Assembly: GCA_964497925.1 (NCBI GenBank)
Contig: CAZCFE010000024.1
Coordinates: 1 to 13,325, forward strand
DNA: 13,325 nt
From: CAIYWZ01 sp964497925
GTDB taxonomy: Bacteria; Pseudomonadota; Alphaproteobacteria; CAIYWZ01
Direction: 5' to 3'
Shown: in pieces, positions 1-5,728 of the stretch
Position numbering within the stretch: the first letter of the stretch is position 1
Layout of the letters: every line of letters starts with the position of its first letter
Made by a program: the position numbers and the translations under genes
The notes under the pieces: generated by a model
The model's database searches: none
What the model saw: only the letters and a program-made list of their open reading frames with translations
Told to the model about the DNA's origin: nothing

Positions 1-54
1 ATGACAAGGAGGACTACTGTTGTCATCCCGAAGGGCTGTAAGCCCTGGTGGGAT
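1..54. repeat. palindromic repeat element, left part cut by window edge
   Basis: Two nested inverted repeats are visible. ATGACAA at 1-7 pairs with TTGTCAT at 20-26. ATCCC 25-29 and AGGGCT 32-37 pair with AGCCCT 41-46 and GGGAT 50-54 around a 3-base loop. The 'gtcatcccg...gggatct' wording resembles the short palindromic elements dispersed in Rickettsiales-like genomes. A 45-codon open frame (1-138) runs through it and ends in TAA, but its first codons are the repeat itself and I recognise no product, so I do not call a gene. Confidence 0.5.
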
Positions 55-156
55 CTATCTTTGGGAATGAAATGGGAGCAGGTGGTGGATGAGGCGCTCG
101 AAAGAGTGGGCTTTGGCTTTACGGAGTCATGTTTATAATTCCTTAAAAAAACCCCT

Positions 157-1074
157 TTAAACATCTGTATAATAGTAAGGATCTACCGACACAATCATGA
201 ATTTTTCTGCCGATTCCAGAGCTTTGACCAAGGCTTGGTCTTGAATATGAAGAAGGTCTTTTTTATGGGCAGAATAGAAATTTTCGCACATTTGACGCAA
301 GGTGAACACACGAAGCTCTGTTGTTTTTAAAAGCTCATTCATAGCCGTATGAATATGTTGTGGCAACATTTGCATGAAAAGCTCAATTGCGCCCATGTCG
401 TCCATTTCTCGTAAACGGTTTGTTGCACGCAAATAAAAGTGGTCATGGCGTTTTTCCTGGATTTTTTCACGAATTAAAACCAAAGCAAGATGATCAAGCT
501 GAGGTAAAGGGGAGGGCTTTGTTCTAACGGTTTGATCAAGCTGAAGGGAAACTTGGTCAAAAGCTGTCTCTTCATAGGGCTTAATCGCTTTAATTTTATC
601 AAGGAATGTGATGACATTCAAAGGAAGAATACTGGTCAATACATGTAGGGCTTGTTTATTTTTCTTAGCCTCATGCAAATCAGACCCTTCTTGAAAAATA
701 AGGAAAACAAGATTGTGATTGAAAAGTTCTTCAAGGGCAATCAACGCCATTTTCATGTAGCCTGAACCATCTGCACTGGAATGATTGCGCTCAATATCAC
801 CCAAGAATTCGCGCCATAGAGAAGATTGCGGCAAAGCATAGGAATGCAAAGCCCCCTTCAAAGGAGCGTGCATGTGCTGCGGCAAAACGCTCACGAAATC
901 ATCAAAAGCCCTGCTGGGGGAGGATGGAACGGTATTTAAAGCATGCTGCACCAGAATACCTTTAAGCATATTCTCCATTTGCTGGGCAGCCAAAGCATCC
1001 TGTGTGCCTTCTAAATCTGTTGAAAATACTGGAAGATTTATGAAAATGAAAAAGATTAATAAAAAACGCTTCAT
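157..1074 (-). CDS. secreted protein of unknown function with LPQH repeats
   Basis: A 305-residue protein I do not recognise. Residues 1-18 form a Sec signal peptide (MKRF, then a hydrophobic stretch to about FST), so it is probably exported. The rest is mostly helical and soluble. Two segments repeat: residues 60-69 (FVSVLPQHMH) and 233-242 (FMQMLPQHIH), each followed by an amphipathic stretch. A weaker third copy lies around 145-160 (VLTSILPLNV). This suggests three degenerate helical units about 85 residues apart. The start is supported by AAAGGAGA a few bases upstream of the ATG. The gene stands alone and is divergent from the cell wall hydrolase gene. A secreted effector or envelope factor is possible, but nothing in the sequence proves it. 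Confidence 0.75.
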   Translation of the reverse strand: MKRFLLIFFIFINLPVFSTDLEGTQDALAAQQMENMLKGILVQHALNTVPSSPSRAFDDFVSVLPQHMHAPLKGALHSYALPQSSLWREFLGDIERNHSSADGSGYMKMALIALEELFNHNLVFLIFQEGSDLHEAKKNKQALHVLTSILPLNVITFLDKIKAIKPYEETAFDQVSLQLDQTVRTKPSPLPQLDHLALVLIREKIQEKRHDHFYLRATNRLREMDDMGAIELFMQMLPQHIHTAMNELLKTTELRVFTLRQMCENFYSAHKKDLLHIQDQALVKALESAEKFMIVSVDPYYYTDV

Positions 1075-1180
1075 GGCAGATCTCCTTTTACAACATGGAT
1101 CTTATGAGTCTTTAACATAACAAACAAAGTATGAATAAACCCTTAATTATTTAAAATATTCCAAGGAATGTATTTTTTAT

Positions 1181-1209
1181 TTGACAATACATTTATTTTT
1201 TGACATAAT
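1181..1209 (+). promoter_or_regulatory. sigma70-type promoter of the SleB hydrolase gene
   Basis: TTGACA (1181-1186), a 17-base spacer, then CATAAT (1204-1209). A second TTGACA sits at 1200-1205 inside the same AT-rich stretch, overlapping the -10 box. Transcription would begin near 1216, about 30 bases before the ATG at 1245, which has AAGGTGA in front of it. Confidence 0.5.
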
Positions 1210-1244
1210 GTAATCTATAAAGTTAATTATAAAAAGGTGATGAA

Positions 1245-1655
1245 ATGACACAAAATGATTTTGAAATTATGACACGTACAATTTATGGAGAAGCAAGGGG
1301 AGAGTATAACTTAACGGGTGTTTTAGGGCTTCAAGCCGTGGCTCTTGTGATTGTGAACAGGTTTTATCAAAGCAAAAATGAAACAATTGCAAAAATTTGT
1401 CAAAAACCATATCAATTTTCATGTTGGAATACAGGAGACCCAAATAAGGACGAGCTTTTAAGTGATGTGATCAAACAAAGCCCCATTTTTCAAATATGCC
1501 AAGATGTTGTCTTGCAAACAACAATTAAAAACGCTCCTGATTTTACACTTGGCGCCAATCATTATCACACAAAAGCCATCACCCCTTATTGGGCAGATCC
1601 AAATCTTATGACCCTTAGCCTTGGGAATCATGTGTTTTATAGGTTAAGCACTTAA
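1245..1655 (+). CDS. SleB-like cell wall hydrolase (Hydrolase_2 family)
   Basis: A 136-residue peptidoglycan hydrolase of the SleB/CwlJ type, the fold used by spore-cortex lytic enzymes and by many alphaproteobacterial and phage lysins. Family hallmarks in order: TIYGEARGE (residues 12-20) with the presumed catalytic glutamate E16; AVALVIVNR (31-39); QFSCWN (57-62); GANHYHT (103-109); PYWAD (114-118); GNHVFYR (127-133). The length equals the bare catalytic domain. There is no signal peptide or membrane anchor, so it is either released by another system (holin, lysis) or works in the cytoplasm; in this respect it resembles a phage endolysin. It has its own promoter and AAGGTGA ribosome binding site. 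The family is certain from the motifs; the cellular role (lysis, wall remodelling or phage remnant) is inferred. Confidence 0.88.
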   Translation: MTQNDFEIMTRTIYGEARGEYNLTGVLGLQAVALVIVNRFYQSKNETIAKICQKPYQFSCWNTGDPNKDELLSDVIKQSPIFQICQDVVLQTTIKNAPDFTLGANHYHTKAITPYWADPNLMTLSLGNHVFYRLST

Positions 1656-1739
1656 AAAGAATTTGATTTGACTCGGGTTTTAAATCATGAGATATTTGTT
1701 TTATGCAATAAAATGAAAATTAAAATAAGGATAAGAATC

Positions 1740-2117
1740 ATGAAAACAATTGGCGGTATTTTAGCATTAACTATTTGTCTGGGATCATCTTTTGAATCGC
1801 ACGCAAGTCATTTTAAAGGGTTGTTCGCCACAACATACAAAGTAATGGGGACGCAAATTCGCACATACATGCCACAAAGCCCATTAGATACCCTTGCGTA
1901 TCAAATAAGTGTTTTAAAACTAAGCGAGAGCGGCACACTGGAAACAAGTGAAGAAGGGTTAAAATCAGCAGCTGTAGAGGTGATGAGTCACCCAAACGCT
2001 ACCCATGATCAAAAGCGCTATGCGGCTAAACTTATCATCAAACACTTGGTATCAAAAGACACGACAGCTTCGAAAATCCCTCATAAAACTTGGAATGAGA
2101 TCCTTAAAAACCTTTAA
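1740..2117 (+). CDS. small secreted protein of unknown function
   Basis: A 125-residue protein I do not recognise. I chose the ATG at 1740 because it begins a clean Sec signal peptide (MKTIGGILALTICLGSSFESHA, cleavage likely after SHA at about residue 22) and has AAGGATAAG just upstream. The reading frame stays open upstream to a TTG at 1668, but that would bury the signal peptide behind a basic extension. The mature part is a small helical domain with no catalytic motif, rich in Lys and Ser/Thr. Its last 14 bases overlap the end of the convergent carrier gene, so no terminator separates them. Export is well supported; function is unknown. Confidence 0.65.
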   Translation: MKTIGGILALTICLGSSFESHASHFKGLFATTYKVMGTQIRTYMPQSPLDTLAYQISVLKLSESGTLETSEEGLKSAAVEVMSHPNATHDQKRYAAKLIIKHLVSKDTTASKIPHKTWNEILKNL

Positions 2118-2826
2118 ATTTCTCCAAGATAAAAAGAGTAAACGCTGCGTTGATGGTGTATTGAATCATTCTTGGTTCAACCCCTTTATAAAACCCTTTG
2201 TAAGAGTGTATTTGCGCATATGCCTCTTGAATTGTCCGGGCTTTACCGCTTTGGATACATGTTTTCATGCAATCAAAGGGGAGGGTGCAAAGCGTGTTCA
2301 GAATTCCCACCATCACCCCAATGATTAAAAAATGGGCATTTGGGAAGATAAAAGTTAATAAATCATGTGAACACAAAAAGCTTCCCCATGACACAATTTG
2401 ACGCAAAGCAACGATATGAAAGCCTTTATAAACATCAAAACTTAAATGATTTTTTTGAAAAATCAAAATAAGTCTCACTTTAAGGTGTTCTAGCGGCGTT
2501 ATAACCAGGACTTCAAAAAAAGCAATTGTTAGGGCGCATAAAAAACTGATAAACCATTTTTCTTCAAAAATACTTTTATAAAAAAGTGGGAGAAAAATCA
2601 TCAAAGGATAACGATAGGCTTGTTTTGAAAGAATTCTTATCATATTGGGCAAAAACCCACAATAAAACCCATAAACCCCTCTGGCTTGATGAATTCGTGA
2701 AATAACAACCTTAAGAGAAGGAAGCCCAGGGTTTGCTTGCCACCAAGTTTTCATCACATCAAAAGGATGCTCAAAACAAAGACTTAAACACGATAAAATG
2801 ATAATTAAAAAGACATATTCAAACAT
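2104..2826 (-). CDS. mitochondrial carrier family (SLC25-type) protein, probable TPP/thiamine carrier
   Basis: A membrane protein of about 240 residues with the threefold repeat of mitochondrial carriers. Counting from the upstream GTG at 2832, Px[D/E]xx[K/R] signatures lie at residues 23-28 (PFDVMK), 113-118 (PLEHLK) and 185-190 (PFDCMK). Glycine motifs follow in repeats 1 and 3 (GVYGFYCG 52-59; YKGFYKG 211-217) and, more weakly, in repeat 2 (YKGF 135-138). This gives six predicted helices in three pairs. It is shorter than the usual ~300 residues, with short loops and no targeting sequence. I prefer the ATG at 2826 because AAGGGA lies 7 bases upstream; the GTG is too close to it. The family is almost wholly eukaryotic; Legionella LncP is a known bacterial exception. 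The TPP riboswitch in its leader points to thiamine pyrophosphate or thiamine as substrate, like Tpc1/SLC25A19. Substrate and orientation are inferred. Confidence 0.9.
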   Translation of the reverse strand: MFEYVFLIIILSCLSLCFEHPFDVMKTWWQANPGLPSLKVVISRIHQARGVYGFYCGFLPNMIRILSKQAYRYPLMIFLPLFYKSIFEEKWFISFLCALTIAFFEVLVITPLEHLKVRLILIFQKNHLSFDVYKGFHIVALRQIVSWGSFLCSHDLLTFIFPNAHFLIIGVMVGILNTLCTLPFDCMKTCIQSGKARTIQEAYAQIHSYKGFYKGVEPRMIQYTINAAFTLFILEKFKGF

Positions 2827-2829
2827 TCC

Positions 2830-2913
2830 CACATCCCTTCGCTGGTTCTAACCAAACAGGTTCAAAGGGTTAAGATTGAAAAATCTCGTCTCAGCTAAAA
2901 AGCACCCCTTGTG
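2830..2913 (-). promoter_or_regulatory. TPP riboswitch (THI element)
   Basis: Read on the minus strand, this has every conserved block of the thiamine pyrophosphate aptamer. P1 is CACA (2910-2913) with UGUG (2830-2833). GGGGUGC gives the P2 5' strand, and GCU-UUUU-AGC is a minimal P3 running into the invariant CUGAGA. AGAUU/AAUCU forms an optional P3a, ACCC closes P2, then UUGAACCUG leads into P4. UGGU-UAGA-ACCA is P5, and the motif ends in GCGAAGGGA. The GAAGGGA of the 3' strand doubles as the Shine-Dalgarno sequence for the carrier, whose ATG begins 3 bases after P1. TPP binding should therefore shut off translation directly, with no separate expression platform. Confidence 0.94.
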
Positions 2914-2937
2914 TTAATTTATGTATAACCATACAAT
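2909..2937 (+). promoter_or_regulatory. promoter of the secreted-protein gene near 2997
   Basis: TTGTGT (2909-2914), a 17-base spacer, TACAAT (2932-2937). The predicted transcription start near 2944 excludes the TTG at 2943 as a start codon and supports the start at 2997 or 3006. The -35 box falls on the DNA of the riboswitch's first stem, so the two divergent units share this control region. Confidence 0.5.
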
Positions 2938-2948
2938 AATGCTTGCAA
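2922..2948 (-). promoter_or_regulatory. candidate promoter of the riboswitch-carrier transcript
   Basis: On the minus strand TTGCAA (2943-2948) is followed 15 bases later by TATACA (2922-2927). The spacing is short, so this is tentative, but the predicted start near 2915 would put the 5' end of the mRNA right at the first base-paired stem of the riboswitch. It overlaps the divergent promoter of the gene starting near 2997. Confidence 0.35.
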
Positions 2949-2996
2949 CTTTTCAAAAGAAATATATATAGTGCGCCCATATTCAACAAAGAAAGA

Positions 2997-3638
2997 TTGA
3001 AAAAAGTGAGAAAAATAATTGCTTTAATGCTTATACTAACCGCTTCAAACAGTTTGAAAGCTGGTGATTTAAGCTATACACTGATATGCGTTAATGATAT
3101 GATGAATACCAGGCCTGATATTGAATATATCGGAAAAATCGTGCGAAAAACATGTCATGATTTTGTATCCAAAAAATCGCCTCCAACCAATAATGATTTA
3201 CTCAATATAGCTTGTGTGTATTTTAAACTTGCTTTTTTATTGGAAGAATCAGGGAAAACACCAACTACGGATTTGATAAGTGGGCAATCTCTTTTAAATA
3301 GGATTGATTTCACACAAGAACTCAAAGAACAAATACAAGAATACACACCAAACCCATTTGAGTCCTCAGATGAGATTCCCATCCAGCTTTCATTGGCATT
3401 ATTGCATCAAAACATTGGAACCCAAGATAAAAACACAGACACACTTGAAAAAGCAAACAAGTTTCTTACAAACATAGAGTCTTTCACAAAAAACGAATTC
3501 TTGAATTTCATTCAAGGCACAAAGACCGATATTCATCAACAAATTTTTACAATCCTTAATCCAAATCAGGCGGAGGTTCCTCCCACAAGAACATGTTTAC
3601 CAAATCTTAGGATTTTAAGGTTTTTAGGGGCTCTTTGA
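2997..3638 (+). CDS. secreted protein of unknown function
   Basis: A protein of about 213 residues I do not recognise. The N-terminus is a Sec signal peptide (basic KKVRK, hydrophobic IIALMLILTA, then SNSLKA as the likely cleavage site), so export is expected. The start codon is not ATG: TTG at 2997 or GTG at 3006 both give the signal peptide, and neither has a strong Shine-Dalgarno sequence. An upstream TTG at 2943 lies at the predicted transcription start and is unlikely. The mature part is predominantly helical and polar with scattered cysteines, and its middle (about residues 60-170) alternates short helices in a way that could be a repeat solenoid. It is transcribed divergently from the carrier. 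Whether it has anything to do with thiamine uptake cannot be told from the sequence. Confidence 0.6.
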   Translation: MKKVRKIIALMLILTASNSLKAGDLSYTLICVNDMMNTRPDIEYIGKIVRKTCHDFVSKKSPPTNNDLLNIACVYFKLAFLLEESGKTPTTDLISGQSLLNRIDFTQELKEQIQEYTPNPFESSDEIPIQLSLALLHQNIGTQDKNTDTLEKANKFLTNIESFTKNEFLNFIQGTKTDIHQQIFTILNPNQAEVPPTRTCLPNLRILRFLGAL

Positions 3639-3692
3639 TTCCCTTTTCATTTTTTATTTTACATAATTTTGTTTATGAAGAAAAAAGGAATC
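3637..3692. repeat. imperfect long inverted repeat after the stop codon, possible terminator
   Basis: GATTCC (3637-3642) pairs with GGAATC (3687-3692). Inside it a T-rich left arm faces an A-run, and CATAA (3662-3666) pairs with TTATG (3673-3677). The structure begins within the stop codon of the preceding gene. It lacks a clear U-tract after the stem, so it is only a possible terminator or mRNA-protecting hairpin. Confidence 0.3.
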
Positions 3693-3770
3693 TAAAATTG
3701 TTCATACAAAATTCATAATTAGAATATATTATGCACATGTGACAGCTGTTAATTATAAGGAGGCTTTATC

Positions 3771-4820
3771 ATGAATGCATTTATTTTTTCATTTTTCACT
3801 TTTTTAATAACTTACTTTTCAGCATTTGGAATGGATCTTGATGATACATTAGATAGCTATTCTCAAAGATCCCTAACCCACTGTGAACGCGCAAATGGTT
3901 ACAAAGATGTGGGGCCCGAGGATGATTTGGAAAAGTTCCTTTTTGGTCATATCTTCAACAAAACAAAACGCATGAGCCATACACACAACAAAATACTTGA
4001 AATTGCAAGAAAGTCTGATTTTCTTGTTTTAAGATATGCTGTTCACAGTGGTTTTTTTCATAAAATGAATACCAAATTCAAAGTCTCACAATTAAGACAT
4101 GTGTCCAAAATCCCCCTATCCACACTCTATACTGCGCACGCAGCAAATCTTTTATCCAGCAGTGATTTAAGAGATCGTCAGCATTCACTTTATTACTTAC
4201 AAGGGATTTCCAACTCTTCATTAACACAGCTTTTATCTGTTCTTGATTTTTCATTATTTGATATTTCAATGCAGCATGTCATTTTAAAGCACCTTCAAGC
4301 AGTCGATCCAGATTCATTGGCCATCATGATTGGGAATCAATCCTTATCTTTTCGCAAAGTCGGTATTAATGGCGGTTATAAGGGACAAAAACATTTAGAA
4401 GATCGATTGAAAATTCTTGAAGAGCTTAAAGGCAAAACACCAGCATTTGTTGAAAAAGCAACTCAGTCTCTTACAAGAGAAGAATTGACACAAAACCAAC
4501 AAGAAGTCATCAGTCATTTAAAGGTTGGAGAATGGGTCACACTCATAGACGCTTTATCGCCGGGGAAAAAAGCCTTCATTGAAGAAACAAGGCTGCTTGA
4601 TGGATGCACGAACCGCCAAAAGAATAAAACCATTAAAAGCGTACAAAAAATTAACATGGACGTTTTAACTCAGGCAAGTCAGTCTGGATTTTTAAATTTC
4701 AACCCCAGGGAAAGAGTTCGTATTCTTAAAGCACTACAAGAAAAAACTATTGAAAATTTAGAAGGAATCCAGGCAGGAAACTCAAAGTTAATAATAAGAG
4801 CACTTTTTGGAAAAATATAA
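3771..4820 (+). CDS. secreted protein of unknown function, helical
   Basis: A 349-residue protein I do not recognise. The start is firm: TAAGGAGG lies 7 bases before the ATG. Residues 1-20 form a Sec signal peptide (MNAFIFSFFTFLITYFSAFG), giving an exported product. After an acidic segment (DLDDTLDSY) the body is helical and rich in Leu, Lys and Ser, with repeated stretches of the form LxxL...LxxL (for example around residues 105-190). This would suit an alpha-helical solenoid, though no named repeat family is recognisable. The C-terminal third is basic and coiled-coil-like. The gene is monocistronic in layout; the tRNA-Thr gene follows after 57 bases. Export plus helical repeats is common in effectors of intracellular bacteria, but that role is a guess. 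Confidence 0.72.
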   Translation: MNAFIFSFFTFLITYFSAFGMDLDDTLDSYSQRSLTHCERANGYKDVGPEDDLEKFLFGHIFNKTKRMSHTHNKILEIARKSDFLVLRYAVHSGFFHKMNTKFKVSQLRHVSKIPLSTLYTAHAANLLSSSDLRDRQHSLYYLQGISNSSLTQLLSVLDFSLFDISMQHVILKHLQAVDPDSLAIMIGNQSLSFRKVGINGGYKGQKHLEDRLKILEELKGKTPAFVEKATQSLTREELTQNQQEVISHLKVGEWVTLIDALSPGKKAFIEETRLLDGCTNRQKNKTIKSVQKINMDVLTQASQSGFLNFNPRERVRILKALQEKTIENLEGIQAGNSKLIIRALFGKI

Positions 4821-4828
4821 GTTTTGTG

Positions 4829-4856
4829 TTGCATTTTAAGTGTTTTTGTGTTAATA
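4829..4856 (+). promoter_or_regulatory. candidate promoter of tRNA-Thr/rpmG
   Basis: TTGCAT (4829-4834), 16-base spacer, TTAATA (4851-4856), placing a start about 15 bases before the tRNA. The boxes are imperfect. Confidence 0.35.
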
Positions 4857-4877
4857 ACCTGAAAGTAAATATGTGAT

Positions 4878-4952
4878 GCTGTCGTAGCTCAGTGGTAGAG
4901 CACACCCTTGGTAAGGGTGAGGCCGAGAGTTCAATCCTCTCCGGCAGCACCA
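4878..4952 (+). tRNA. tRNA-Thr (anticodon GGU)
   Basis: Full cloverleaf: acceptor arm GCTGTCG (4878-4884) pairs with CGGCAGC (4942-4948) with one G-U pair. The D-arm contains AGCTCAGTGGTAGAGC, and the anticodon stem ACCC/GGGT closes loop TTGGTAA with anticodon GGT, which reads ACC/ACU. The T-arm is GAGAG-TTCAATC-CTCTC. The discriminator is A and CCA is encoded (4950-4952). rpmG follows 32 bases downstream, so the two are probably co-transcribed. Confidence 0.96.
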
Positions 4953-4984
4953 GCAAACAAAATGATTAGTCAAGGAGATTATAA

Positions 4985-5152
4985 ATGGCCAAGCCAACAA
5001 CAATTAACATCAAGCTTTTAAGTAGCGCAGATACAGGTTTTTTCTATGTAACACATAAGAACCCACGTTCCATGACAGGCAAGCTTGAGCTTAAAAAATA
5101 CGATCCAATCGTGCGCAAGCATGTGATTTTCAGAGAAGCAAAGATTAAGTAG
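4985..5152 (+). CDS. rpmG: 50S ribosomal protein bL33
   Basis: A 55-residue basic protein (MAKPTTINIKLLSS...REAKIK) matching alphaproteobacterial bL33 in length and in the segments TGFFYVTHKNPR (17-28) and KLELKKYDP (33-41). It is a small component of the large ribosomal subunit near the E site. It lacks the paired CxxC zinc-binding motifs, so it is the zinc-independent form. AAGGAG at 4972-4977 precedes the ATG by 7 bases. It lies just behind tRNA-Thr and is followed by a strong terminator, so the tRNA and rpmG form a short transcription unit. Confidence 0.95.
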   Translation: MAKPTTINIKLLSSADTGFFYVTHKNPRSMTGKLELKKYDPIVRKHVIFREAKIK

Positions 5153-5164
5153 AATCAAACAACG

Positions 5165-5206
5165 CCCTCCCTGCCCCGTCTAAAACGATTTATGGGAGGG
5201 TTTTTT
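5165..5206 (+). terminator. Rho-independent terminator of rpmG
   Basis: CCCTCCC (5165-5171) pairs perfectly with GGGAGGG (5194-5200), a 7-bp GC-rich stem with a 22-base loop, followed immediately by six T. Confidence 0.88.
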
Positions 5207-5281
5207 ATTGGTTTTCTGTGTTAAAAATACAACATATTCATATTTTTTTAAAAAAAGATGATAAAAGCCTTCAAACAAAGG

Positions 5282-5310
5282 TTGACGCGGGTCTTAAAAG
5301 GATCTAGTCT
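5282..5310 (+). promoter_or_regulatory. candidate promoter of the HU gene
   Basis: TTGACG (5282-5287), 17-base spacer, TAGTCT (5305-5310), a good -35 with a weak -10. It would leave a leader of about 70 bases before the GTG start at 5388. Nothing else recognisable lies in the 235-base gap between rpmG and HU. Confidence 0.4.
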
Positions 5311-5387
5311 GATTTTATCTGTAGTAATACATGAAGATTTGAAAACTGATAAAACCAATTTTAAAGATATAAAGAGAGGTTATTCCC

Positions 5388-5666
5388 GTGAATAAAAGTG
5401 AATTAATTGATGCTGTAGCACAAGCTGCGGATATAAAAAAGACAGAAGCAACAGTTGCAATCGAAGCTGTATTTGAGACATTGGTTTCAGCATTGGCAAA
5501 AGGCGAAGAAATTCGTTTGGCTGGTTTTGGAACATTCCTTGTTGGTGTGAGAAAAGCCACAGAAGGAAGAAATCCTCAAACAGGCGAAAAAATTGCAATC
5601 GCTGAAACAAAAGTACCAAAGTTCCGCGCTGCAAAAGCCTTAAAAGACGCTGTGTCTGGGAAATAG
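5388..5666 (+). CDS. hup: DNA-binding protein HU
   Basis: A 92-residue histone-like nucleoid protein that forms dimers and bends DNA. The HU/IHF fold is evident: N-terminal helix pair (MNKSELIDAVAQAADIKK... to about residue 38), the turn GFGTF (46-50), and the DNA-gripping beta arm with RNPQTGE (61-67), whose proline intercalates into the minor groove. The C-terminal FRAAKALKDAV helix is typical. The start is GTG, preceded by AAAGAGAGG. IHF subunits share the fold, but the arm and N-terminus here are HU-like. It has its own candidate promoter upstream and a terminator downstream, so it is monocistronic. Confidence 0.95.
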   Translation: MNKSELIDAVAQAADIKKTEATVAIEAVFETLVSALAKGEEIRLAGFGTFLVGVRKATEGRNPQTGEKIAIAETKVPKFRAAKALKDAVSGK

Positions 5667-5685
5667 TTTAAGCTTGAGAACATAT

Positions 5686-5719
5686 AGCAACTCTTGTTTA
5701 TATAAGGGTTGCTTTTTTT
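5686..5719 (+). terminator. Rho-independent terminator of the HU gene
   Basis: AGCAACTCTT (5686-5695) pairs with AAGGGTTGCT (5704-5713), a 10-bp stem with one G-U, 8-base loop, followed by a T-run to 5719. It also lies just beyond the end of the convergent terminase remnant. Confidence 0.88.
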
Positions 5720-5728
5720 ATGTCTTTT

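Noticed and set aside
1668..1739. Upstream TTG start for the small secreted protein at 1740
   Set aside because: It would hide a good signal peptide behind a basic extension and lacks a ribosome binding site.
2104..2832. Idea that the carrier is contaminating eukaryotic or mitochondrial DNA
   Set aside because: It has a bacterial-style leader with a riboswitch and Shine-Dalgarno sequence, no introns, and bacterial genes on both sides with matching base composition.
4747..4956. 69-codon open frame on the minus strand (MLVLPERIELSASPLP...)
   Set aside because: It is the antisense of tRNA-Thr; such frames arise from tRNA complement and are a known annotation artefact.
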